64,000 nt of DNA, from the NCBI GenBank assembly GCA_020062665.1, contig JAGUVW010000050.1:1-64000 (forward strand), in the 5' to 3' direction. This document shows, piece by piece, positions 44,601-51,553 of the stretch; the stretch's first letter is position 1, and every line of letters starts with the position of its first letter. The position numbers and the translations under genes are program-made. The notes under the pieces were generated by a model. The model made no database searches and had not been told where the DNA came from. It worked only from the letters and a program-made list of their open reading frames with translations. The DNA comes from Pseudomonadales bacterium. Its GTDB lineage: Bacteria > Pseudomonadota > Gammaproteobacteria > Pseudomonadales > Ketobacteraceae.

Positions 44601-44660
44601 ACGCTGCTGTTCCTGCCGGCGCTGTACGCGGCCTGTTTCCGGGTGAAGGAAGCGCCATAA
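41610..44660 (+). CDS. RND efflux pump permease
   Basis: Proton-driven inner-membrane transporter of 1016 residues with the usual 12 membrane helices and two large periplasmic loops. The proton-relay aspartates are in LLVDDAIIAVEMM in the fourth helix. The second half carries FGFIAMLGTIALSGMIMRNSVILVDQI. Among RND pumps it looks like the short-loop hydrophobe/amphiphile group that pairs with lipoprotein adaptors and TetR repressors. Exported compound unknown. Confidence 0.92.
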   Translation: MSFNLSEWALKNRQIVLFLMLVLAVVGSLSYAKLGQSEDPPFTFKAMVIRTDWPGASAEEVARQVTERIEKKVMETGEYQYVMSYSRPGESVVTFVAKDSLKNTRVPELWYQLRKKVGDIRHTLPPGIHGPFFNDEFGTTFGNIYALTGKGFDYAVLKDYADRLQLQLQRVQDVGKVELIGLQDEKVWIELSNVKSATLGLSLAAVQQALEQQNAVSSAGFYETDSDRVQLRVSGRFESAEQIRDFPIRVGDRTFRLGDVAEIRRGFNDPPAPRMRFMGEDALGIAVSMRAGGDIIALGEALRQESARLQDTLPVGMELRSVSDQPAAVKASVSEFVRVLVEAVVIVLLVSFVSLGLRTGLVVALSIPLVLAMTFGFMHYLDIGLHKISLGALVLALGLLVDDAIIAVEMMAVKMEQGFSRLKAASYAWTSTAFPMLTGTLITAAGFLPIATAQSGTGEYTRSIFQVVTIALLVSWVAAVMFVPYLGERLLPDMAKKHGGHAHDPYSTPFYQRVRAMVEWCLHHRALVIVATLAIFVGSLVLFKFVPKQFFPHSGRLELVVDLKLAEGSSLKATEEQYRRLEEKLKTQPGIEHFVGYIGSGSPRFYLSLDQQLPQTRFAQFVVTANNIPDREAVREWLIHTLNEEFPTVVTRVSRLENGPPVGYPIQLRVSGEHIDVVRSLAREVADKVRENPYVSSVHLNWEEPTKVIYLNIDQDRARALGVSTASLSQFLQSALSGTRVNLYREENELIEILLRGPERERQRLEMLPSLAVPTDSGGRVPLSQIATLEYGFEEGVVWHRDRLPTVIVYGDIYGTQQPVDLVNQILPTLEPIRAKLPEGYLLDAGGTVEDSARGQKSVLAGIPLFVLVVLSLLMLQLKNIARSVLVFMTAPLGMIGVSLFLMVFQQPFGFIAMLGTIALSGMIMRNSVILVDQIQQDVSGGASEWQAIIGATVRRFRPIVLTALAAVLAMIPLSRSIFFGPMAVAIMGGLIVATALTLLFLPALYAACFRVKEAP

Positions 44661-44666
44661 ACTGCA

Positions 44667-44698
44667 GGCCGTTGCAAGTGTGTCTGCTTGCAACGGCC
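44667..44698. terminator. Long hairpin between convergent pump and monooxygenase genes
   Basis: GGCCGTTGCAAG (44667-44678) and CTTGCAACGGCC (44687-44698) form a perfect 12-bp stem with an 8-base loop, seven bases after the pump stop. No U-tract follows on either strand, so termination is likely but not of classical form. Confidence 0.6.
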
Positions 44699-44761
44699 GG
44701 TGTGGTGCAGGTTCCGTGTCTGGGATTCCGGGTTTGGAATTCCGTATTTGGCAAGCAGTGC

Positions 44762-45844
44762 TCAGCGCAGACGTGAAAGTGCCTGTTCCGTTTCTTCCAC
44801 CAGTGATTGCATCAGCGTCTGCGCAGAATGCTGGCGCAGCAGCGCTGCGCCCTGGCCAGCCCACAGCGACATCAGATCGGCGCGCTCTGCCTTGATCGCG
44901 GCCTGCTTGAGTTGCCCCATCAGCCAGCTCTGGATTGGATAGGGCGCGATGGGCAGTTGATCCGCTGCGTCGATCAGGCGGTTGTGTAATCCTCTTGCTA
45001 GGCGTCCGCTGAACACTTTTGTCAGGCGCGTATCCCGCGCTGCCGGGCTGAACAGCGCGGCGCGATGCAGATCTGTGGTGCCGGATTCATCGCAGGCCAG
45101 AAACGCGGTGCCGATCTGTGCCGCGCTGGCCCCCAGCGTCAACACAGCCGCAATGCCGCGTCCATCCACAATGCCACCCGCCGCAATCACCGGAATGCGC
45201 ACTGCATCCACCACTTGGGGTACCAGTGCCAGCGTACCGTTCAGGCCATGCTCCGGCGCTCGTAGAAACGCCACCCGATGTCCGCCCGCTTCACATCCGC
45301 TTGCCACCACCATATCCACGCCGGCCTGTTCCAGTGCCACGGCTTCATCCACCGTGGTGGCAGCGCCCAGGGTTTTGATATTGCGTGCCTTGCAGCGTTC
45401 GATCATGTCGGGTGAAGGCACACCGTAGACAAAACTGAACACCGCCGGGCGTGCTTCCAGCACCGCCTCCATCTGGTCATGAAAATCCGGCGAAAAGCGC
45501 GCGGGAAATTCCGGCACCGGCTGATCCAGTTCGGCGAAGTAGGGCGTCACCGCGCGGATCAGCGCCTGCTTGTGTTCGGCGCTGATGTGAGGTTTGTCGC
45601 TGTTGTCGAACGGCAGCCACAGATTCAGCGCGAAGGGTTTGTCTGTGCGTTGCCGAATGGCGCTGGCGGTGGCGATGATGTCGGCGCCCTCCAGGTGATG
45701 CACGCCGAACGAACCCAACCCGCCCGCAGCACTGACCGTTGCCGTCAGTGCCACGCTTGAAAGGCCGCCGCCAAACGGCCCCTGCACGATGGGCAGATGG
45801 ATGCCCAATGCGTCGGTGAAGCGGTTTCTAATCCACGACTTCAT
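44762..45844 (-). CDS. Nitronate monooxygenase-family flavoprotein
   Basis: FMN-dependent TIM-barrel enzyme of 360 residues. The N-terminal LPIVQGPFGGGLSSVALTATVSAAGG and the ASGCEAGGHR stretch with the catalytic His are typical. It oxidises alkyl nitronates such as propionate-3-nitronate, or related substrates. It overlaps the GST gene by four bases (ATGA), forming a two-gene operon that faces a LysR regulator. The 3' end faces the RND pump gene. Confidence 0.88.
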   Translation of the reverse strand: MKSWIRNRFTDALGIHLPIVQGPFGGGLSSVALTATVSAAGGLGSFGVHHLEGADIIATASAIRQRTDKPFALNLWLPFDNSDKPHISAEHKQALIRAVTPYFAELDQPVPEFPARFSPDFHDQMEAVLEARPAVFSFVYGVPSPDMIERCKARNIKTLGAATTVDEAVALEQAGVDMVVASGCEAGGHRVAFLRAPEHGLNGTLALVPQVVDAVRIPVIAAGGIVDGRGIAAVLTLGASAAQIGTAFLACDESGTTDLHRAALFSPAARDTRLTKVFSGRLARGLHNRLIDAADQLPIAPYPIQSWLMGQLKQAAIKAERADLMSLWAGQGAALLRQHSAQTLMQSLVEETEQALSRLR

Positions 45845-46449
45845 TTGATCAACCCTTCTGCCTTCATGGCTGCCTGTACGGCCGGCCTGGCTTTGATTGT
45901 CGCCATCAGTCGCTGCAGGTGTTCAAGATCCGCCAGATCCAGACCCACAGTGCGGCTCCAGTTCGTGACGGTGAACAGGTAGGCGTCTGCCACCGTAAAT
46001 GCTTCGCCACACAGGAAGTGGCCGTGGGCCAGCTGCCGGTTCAGCCACTCATATCGGCTGCGCAGCACAGCGCGGAACACGGCCTTGGCGTCGTCATTGA
46101 ACTGGGGATTGAAAAAAGGCGAGTAACCCTTGTGCAGTTCCGACCCGATGTAATTCTGCCAGGACGCCACCTGGTAGCGTTGCGGATCGCCGCAGGCCGG
46201 CAACAGCGCTGAGGCACCGGCCTTGTCTGCCAGATACTGGCAGATCACGGCGCCCTCGGTCAGCTGAGTGCCGTCATCCAGCTGCAGCAACGGCACCTGG
46301 CCCCGGCTGTTGATTTTGTAATAGTCGCCGCCGTCTTCCGTCTGGTGGGTGGCCAGATTCACTTTCACCTTTTCGAACGGTAGGCCGGTTTCGTGCAGGA
46401 TGATGTGGGGTGCAAGTGAACAGGTTCCCGGTGAATAGTACAGTTTCAT
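45841..46449 (-). CDS. gstA: Beta-class glutathione S-transferase
   Basis: A 202-residue GST aligned along its length with E. coli GstA. The N-terminal YYSPGTCSLAPHI carries the beta-class catalytic Cys10, GQVPLLQLDDG binds glutathione, and FTVADAYLFTV is the C-terminal folding motif. It conjugates glutathione to electrophiles and can reduce mixed disulphides. AGGAG precedes the ATG. First gene of the pair with the nitronate monooxygenase. Confidence 0.9.
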   Translation of the reverse strand: MKLYYSPGTCSLAPHIILHETGLPFEKVKVNLATHQTEDGGDYYKINSRGQVPLLQLDDGTQLTEGAVICQYLADKAGASALLPACGDPQRYQVASWQNYIGSELHKGYSPFFNPQFNDDAKAVFRAVLRSRYEWLNRQLAHGHFLCGEAFTVADAYLFTVTNWSRTVGLDLADLEHLQRLMATIKARPAVQAAMKAEGLIK

Positions 46450-46522
46450 GGCAAGTCTCCTGGTGCGGTGTATGGGTGTGGCGAAGTCATCACGATAGGC
46501 CTTTTGGGGTTGCGAATAAATG

Positions 46523-46534
46523 TGCTAGAAAGCA
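46523..46534. promoter_or_regulatory. Candidate LysR operator
   Basis: TGCT-N4-AGCA in an AT-rich context in the 114-base spacer between the divergent gstA-like and lysR-type genes. It is the only clear short dyad there. Assignment to this LysR protein is inference from position. Confidence 0.35.
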
Positions 46535-46563
46535 TTTGATTGCTTACACCGGGTAAATAATCC

Positions 46564-47478
46564 ATGCGCCAATTGCCGGAAGTGATGCTGGCCAGCATCG
46601 AATTGTTCTGTCTGTGTGCCGAATCGGCCAATTTCAGTCTTGCTGCGCAGCGGGCGGGCCTGAGTCCGCCGGCGGTGAGCCGTGCCATCAGCCGGCTGGA
46701 ATCCCGCCTCGGCGTGAAGCTGTTTGTGCGCACCACCCGCAAGGTCAGTTTGACCGAAGCAGGTCAGCGCTATTTCGAACAGTGTCGCAAAGCCATCGGG
46801 CAGATCGTGGAAGTGGAGCGGGAAATTACCGGCCAGCAGACCTCGCCATCTGGCGTAGTCCGGTTGAGTGTGCCCACACCCTTCGGCCAGATTTTGTTGC
46901 TGCCACACCTGGCGGCGTTTCGCGAACGCTATCCCGATATTCAGTTGCATGTGCACATGGGCAATCGCAATGTGGATTTTGTGGCGGATGGTTTTGATCT
47001 GGTGATCCGGATGCGGCTGCCACCGGAATCGGAACTGATTGCCCGCCGCCTGCTGGATGCGGAGCTGGTGGTGGTGGCGTCGCCCCGCTATCTGCGCAAG
47101 CACGGCACACCGCGCCAGTTGTCGCAGCTGGAGGCACACGAGTGCATCCAGTTTATGCTGCCGCGCACGGGCATGCCGGTGCCCTGGTCGTTCATCGATA
47201 ACGGTGCGCCGGTGGAACTGCACACGCGCGGCAGTTTCAGCGTGGCAGAAGATCCGTTGGGATGCGTGGCGCTGGCGCGTCATCATGGCGGGCTGCTGCA
47301 GACCTGCCGCTTCATGGTGGAAGCAGATCTGCAACAGGGCACATTGAAGGAGGTGCTGAAACCGTTCAGCGGACAGACCCGCCCGGTGTCCCTGCTGTAT
47401 CCGAAGGATCGGGCGTTGCCGCTGCGGGTAAAACTGCTGATCGATTTTCTGGTGGAACGCTTTGCCGGGCAGCGCTGA
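46564..47478 (+). CDS. LysR-family transcriptional regulator
   Basis: A 304-residue LysR protein. The winged helix-turn-helix (FSLAAQRAGLSPPAVSRAISRLESRLG) is in the first 60 residues, followed by the periplasmic-binding-like effector domain. It belongs to the subgroup similar to DsdC/GcvA-type and YhjC-like regulators. It is divergent from the gst-nitronate monooxygenase operon and most likely controls it. The convergent esterase gene begins two bases after its stop. Confidence 0.9.
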   Translation: MRQLPEVMLASIELFCLCAESANFSLAAQRAGLSPPAVSRAISRLESRLGVKLFVRTTRKVSLTEAGQRYFEQCRKAIGQIVEVEREITGQQTSPSGVVRLSVPTPFGQILLLPHLAAFRERYPDIQLHVHMGNRNVDFVADGFDLVIRMRLPPESELIARRLLDAELVVVASPRYLRKHGTPRQLSQLEAHECIQFMLPRTGMPVPWSFIDNGAPVELHTRGSFSVAEDPLGCVALARHHGGLLQTCRFMVEADLQQGTLKEVLKPFSGQTRPVSLLYPKDRALPLRVKLLIDFLVERFAGQR

Positions 47479-47480
47479 CG

Positions 47481-49019
47481 TTATAGCACGCCTTCCCACA
47501 ATTCGCGTTCCTGCTCCAGCGGATCGTTCTGCAGTTTGATGGTGTCGTCGAAACACATGGTGGGGCGGGTGTCGGTGTTGAAGGCCAGCCACTGGCCCAC
47601 GCGATCAGTGGCGGGATTGCCGGAGCGGGCAAAGGCAATCCAGCAGCCTTGCACCGCTTCACTCAGCTTGCGCGCGCCTTCGCCGCCGCCGGTGAGGAAC
47701 TGGCCGACACCGTTATCGGCACAGCCAAACACAAATGGAATGTCGCTGGCGTGACAGGCGCCCAACAATCCCTTGTCCCAATTGAACTGCGCGACAAAGA
47801 CCTGCTTGCTGTGATGACTCTGCAGCTCTGCCATGCGCAGGGATGGCATGCGGAATACCCGATCGCTTTCGAACGCGCTGAAAATGTCGGGATACTTGGC
47901 GCTGGCATTGCGCTCACGCACGATTTTTTCATACAGGTTGGCGGCGCGCTCGCCCATGCCGGGCAGATTTTTTTCGCACAGCTTGATCAGGCCGGGTTTG
48001 CCGCTATTGCCCATATTTTCGTTGAGCATGATTTTTTCTGCGCCGGGCATGCGCATGAACAGATTCCATTCGTCGCGGGTGTAGGTCACCAGCATGGGAA
48101 TGTGCGCGGCTTCGCCCTGTTCCAGCAGCCGCAGAGGCGCCTGGGTCAGCACGCTGCCGTCGAGCACGGGCACCAGCGTCATGCCGGTCTGCGGCACCAC
48201 CTGGGCGTAGCGGCCCCGGTTGAAGCTCATGCGCGTACATTCACGCTGGGCCTTGACGATCTGCGCGGGTGTCAGTTGCCAGAGTTTGTCCGGTCTGGCC
48301 GGATTGATGTCGGTGACTTCCAGAAAACGGTGGGCGATGGCATTGGCTTCATCGCGGGTAAGCACTTGGTCGGCAGAGCCGCTCTGCAGGATGACGCGGT
48401 GAAACAGGCCATTTGCGGCAGGACAGGCCAGTAGACTGGAGATGGACATGGCGCCGGCAGATTCGCCGAATAACGTGATGTCTGCAGGGTCGCCGCCGAA
48501 CAGTGCGATATTCTGCTGCACCCATTTCAGCGCTTCGATCTGATCCAGCAGGCCGTTGTTGGCGCTGACCTGATAGTGCTCGGGAATCAGTTCGTTCAGA
48601 TAGAGAAAACCCAGCGCGCCGAGGCGATAATTCAGCGTCACCACCACCACGTCGCCACGCACTGCCAGGCTGCGGCCGCGATAAATCAGCTGGGCGCCGG
48701 AACCGGTCTGGTAGCCGCCGCCGTGAATCCACACCATCACCGGGCGCTTTTTGTTGTCGCAGGCCGGTGTCCACAGATTCAGGTACAGGCAGTCCTCGCT
48801 CATCTGGCTGATGCCGAACATGGACACTTCTTCCTGCGGCGCCGCGTCGGAAAACCGCTCCGCGCGTACGGGATCGTCGTTGGGCAGCAGAGGCTGCGTC
48901 GCCTTGAAGCGGTTGACGCCGATGGGCTGTTCCGCATAGGGAATGCCGCGAAACTCGACATGATCTTCCCGTTGAATGCCAATGATCTCGCCGCAGGGCG
49001 TGGTGACTGTCACGGTCAT
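47481..49019 (-). CDS. Type-B carboxylesterase/lipase family protein
   Basis: Alpha/beta hydrolase of 512 residues. The oxyanion loop HGGGYQTGSG (about 99-108), the nucleophile elbow FGESAGAM with Ser187, and SEDCLYLNLWTP are hallmarks of the family. It hydrolyses carboxylic esters, as do p-nitrobenzyl esterases. No signal peptide is seen, so it is cytoplasmic. AAGGA stands eight bases before the ATG. It is divergent from the flavin oxidoreductase gene, and both could share a control region. Confidence 0.9.
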   Translation of the reverse strand: MTVTVTTPCGEIIGIQREDHVEFRGIPYAEQPIGVNRFKATQPLLPNDDPVRAERFSDAAPQEEVSMFGISQMSEDCLYLNLWTPACDNKKRPVMVWIHGGGYQTGSGAQLIYRGRSLAVRGDVVVVTLNYRLGALGFLYLNELIPEHYQVSANNGLLDQIEALKWVQQNIALFGGDPADITLFGESAGAMSISSLLACPAANGLFHRVILQSGSADQVLTRDEANAIAHRFLEVTDINPARPDKLWQLTPAQIVKAQRECTRMSFNRGRYAQVVPQTGMTLVPVLDGSVLTQAPLRLLEQGEAAHIPMLVTYTRDEWNLFMRMPGAEKIMLNENMGNSGKPGLIKLCEKNLPGMGERAANLYEKIVRERNASAKYPDIFSAFESDRVFRMPSLRMAELQSHHSKQVFVAQFNWDKGLLGACHASDIPFVFGCADNGVGQFLTGGGEGARKLSEAVQGCWIAFARSGNPATDRVGQWLAFNTDTRPTMCFDDTIKLQNDPLEQERELWEGVL

Positions 49020-49179
49020 GGAGTGTCCTTAGTGGGGGCGGGTTAAAGTTGAAGAGTGCCACGGGGGCCGGCCACCGACAATATCTACCCGGAAAATGAC
49101 AGTTCCAGCCTTTCTCAATCGCCGCCCGCTCATCCACAATTCCTGCATTCCTACAGACAGCAGTCGAGACATCCCCGCC

Positions 49180-50295
49180 ATGAGCCAGCTTGATCTCAGT
49201 CCCCTGTTTCAGCCCTTTCAATACAAAAACTTGCAGTTGAAGAACCGCTTTGTCATGGCGCCCATGACGCGGAATTTCTCGCCGAATTACATTCCCACCG
49301 ACGATGTGGCGGCGTATTACCGGCGCCGGGCCGAGAATGACGTGGCACTTATTCTCACCGAGGGCACCACGGTTCCCCACGAGGCGTCCAATGGTTATGA
49401 AGGCGTGCCGGCCTTCCACGGTGACGCACTGAAAGGCTGGAAAAAAGTGGTGGATGCGGTGCACGGCGCCGGCGGCAAGATCATGCCCCAGCTCTGGCAC
49501 GTGGGCACGGTGCGCAAGGCGGGTGTCGGGCCGATTAAGGACGTGCCGGGCATGGGGCCATCGGGCATCACCTCTGCCGGCAAGCGCAAGGCGCACGAGA
49601 TGACGCTGGACGATATCGAATCCTGCATCGCGGCGTTCGCCCAGGCCGCCGCCAACGCGGAAGAAATCGGCATGGACGGCGTGGAAATCCACGGCGCGCA
49701 CGGCTATCTGATCGACCAGTTTTTCTGGGATGTGACCAACGAGCGCACCGATCGTTACGGCGGCTCGCTGGAAAAGCGTTCCCAGTTCGCCATCGACATC
49801 GTCAAGGCGGTGCGGGCGAAAGTGAGCGCGGATTTTCCGGTGGTGTTCCGTTTCTCGCAATGGAAGCAGCAGGATTACAGCGCGCGTCTGGTGCAGAACC
49901 CGGACGAGTTGGCCCGCTTCCTGAAACCACTGGCCGACGCGGGCGTCGATATTTTCCATGCCAGCAACCGGCGCTTCTGGGAACCGGAATTTGCCGGCTC
50001 CAACCTGAATCTGGCGGGCTGGACCAAGGAAATCACCGGCGCGCCCACCATCACCGTGGGCAGTGTGGGCCTGGACGTGGATTTCATTGAATCCAACTTC
50101 AACATGCAGCATTCCGGCAAGGCGGGCTCGGCCGGGCTGGAAGAACTGGCGCAGCGTTTCAGTCGTGGCGAGTTCGATCTGGTGGCGGTGGGACGCGCGC
50201 TGCTGCAGGATCCGGAATGGGTGCGCAAGATTCGCGACGGTCGTTTCAGCGAATTGTCGGCATACGACAGGGCATCCATCGCCCGTCTGTACTAA
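49180..50295 (+). CDS. Old-yellow-enzyme-family NADH:flavin oxidoreductase
   Basis: FMN-containing TIM-barrel enoate reductase of 371 residues. The N-terminal PFQYKNLQLKNRFVMAPMTR and the active-site stretch GVEIHGAHGYLIDQFF with its His residues are clear, followed by the NERTDRYGGS signature. ATG 49180 is chosen at the start of similarity; 28 extra in-frame codons upstream are unlikely. Reduces activated C=C bonds or nitro groups. It probably forms an operon with the MFS transporter 34 bases downstream. Confidence 0.9.
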   Translation: MSQLDLSPLFQPFQYKNLQLKNRFVMAPMTRNFSPNYIPTDDVAAYYRRRAENDVALILTEGTTVPHEASNGYEGVPAFHGDALKGWKKVVDAVHGAGGKIMPQLWHVGTVRKAGVGPIKDVPGMGPSGITSAGKRKAHEMTLDDIESCIAAFAQAAANAEEIGMDGVEIHGAHGYLIDQFFWDVTNERTDRYGGSLEKRSQFAIDIVKAVRAKVSADFPVVFRFSQWKQQDYSARLVQNPDELARFLKPLADAGVDIFHASNRRFWEPEFAGSNLNLAGWTKEITGAPTITVGSVGLDVDFIESNFNMQHSGKAGSAGLEELAQRFSRGEFDLVAVGRALLQDPEWVRKIRDGRFSELSAYDRASIARLY

Positions 50296-50329
50296 ATTAC
50301 AGGGAATACCATCACGGAAAATTCCCTGC

Positions 50330-51553
50330 ATGTCGAATGACGCCTCCGCGCCGGCGGCCAGTGCACTTACACCCGCACTGCGCCGCCGCGCGCAATTGTT
50401 GATTTTTCTCGCCATCATGGCCACCGGTCTGGGTCAGACGGTGGTCTTTGCCGTGCTCGGCCCGCTGGGGCGTGAAGTTGCGCTGAACGAGCTGCAGATC
50501 GGCACCATCATCACCTGTTCTTCCATCGTGTTTTCGCTGTTCAGCCCGCTGTGGGGGCGGCGCAGTGATCGGGTGGGGCGTACCAGCACCATGGTCACCG
50601 GCCTGCTGGGCTACACCGCCGGCACCGTGTTGTTCGCCACCACGTTCTGGATCGGGCTGCAGAACTGGCTCACTGGCGTGTGGCTATTCGCGGCGCTGAT
50701 CGTGGCGCGCTGCCTGCAGTCGCTGATCATGTCTGCTACTTCGCCGTCCGCCACCGCCTACATGGCCGACATCACCGACATCAGCCAACGCACCCGCGGC
50801 ATGGGCATCATCTCGTCGGCGCACAGCATCGGGACGATCCTCGGCCCGGCCTGTGCCGCACTGGCGGTGCTGGGCTTGCTGGCGCCGCTGTATTTCGCCG
50901 CGCTCACCACGTTGGTGGCGGCTTTCTGTGTATGGAAATGGCTGCCGCGCCTGCCGGTGCAGGCCAGTGTGGCGGCGGGACATCGCGCGCGGCTGCGTCT
51001 GTACGACCGGCGTATTTTTCCCTTCATGCTGGTGGGGGTGAGCCTGTTCACCGCGTTCTCGATGGTGCAGCAGACCCTGGGCTATTACGTGCAGGACGTG
51101 CTGCAGCTGCCGGCAAACGCCACGGTGCAGAAAGTAGGATTCGCGATGATGGCGTCGGCGCTGGCGGCACTGTTCGCGCAGATTGTGGTGGTGCAGAAGA
51201 TGAAGCTGCATTCCGTCACGCTACTGCGTCTGGGATTGCCGATGGTGATGGCAGGATTTTTCCTGCTGACCCAGGTGAACAGCCTGACCACGCTGGTGCT
51301 GGATTTTGCGCTGGTGGGCATGGGGATGGGGTTGTGCGGCCCTGGCTTCAGCGCGCTGGCGTCGCTGGCGGTGGATGCGGGCGAGCAGGGCGCAGTGGCG
51401 GGCCTGATCAGCGCCTGCCCCGCGCTGGGTTTTATCGTGGGCCCGGTACTGGGCGGCGCGCTGTATCAGTGGCAGATGACAGCGCCGGCCCTGCTGGCAT
51501 CCGCGTTGTTCATTCCGCTGGTGGCGTTTACCTGGATCAAGGTGCGGCGCTGA
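50330..51553 (+). CDS. MFS transporter
   Basis: Major facilitator of 407 residues with 12 predicted membrane helices and the loop 2-3 signature WGRRSDRVGRT. The start ATG 50330 lies after the oxidoreductase stop; upstream in-frame codons fall inside that gene. A drug:proton antiporter type is likely from the signature. Its last 17 bases overlap the convergent sensor-kinase gene. Confidence 0.88.
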   Translation: MSNDASAPAASALTPALRRRAQLLIFLAIMATGLGQTVVFAVLGPLGREVALNELQIGTIITCSSIVFSLFSPLWGRRSDRVGRTSTMVTGLLGYTAGTVLFATTFWIGLQNWLTGVWLFAALIVARCLQSLIMSATSPSATAYMADITDISQRTRGMGIISSAHSIGTILGPACAALAVLGLLAPLYFAALTTLVAAFCVWKWLPRLPVQASVAAGHRARLRLYDRRIFPFMLVGVSLFTAFSMVQQTLGYYVQDVLQLPANATVQKVGFAMMASALAALFAQIVVVQKMKLHSVTLLRLGLPMVMAGFFLLTQVNSLTTLVLDFALVGMGMGLCGPGFSALASLAVDAGEQGAVAGLISACPALGFIVGPVLGGALYQWQMTAPALLASALFIPLVAFTWIKVRR

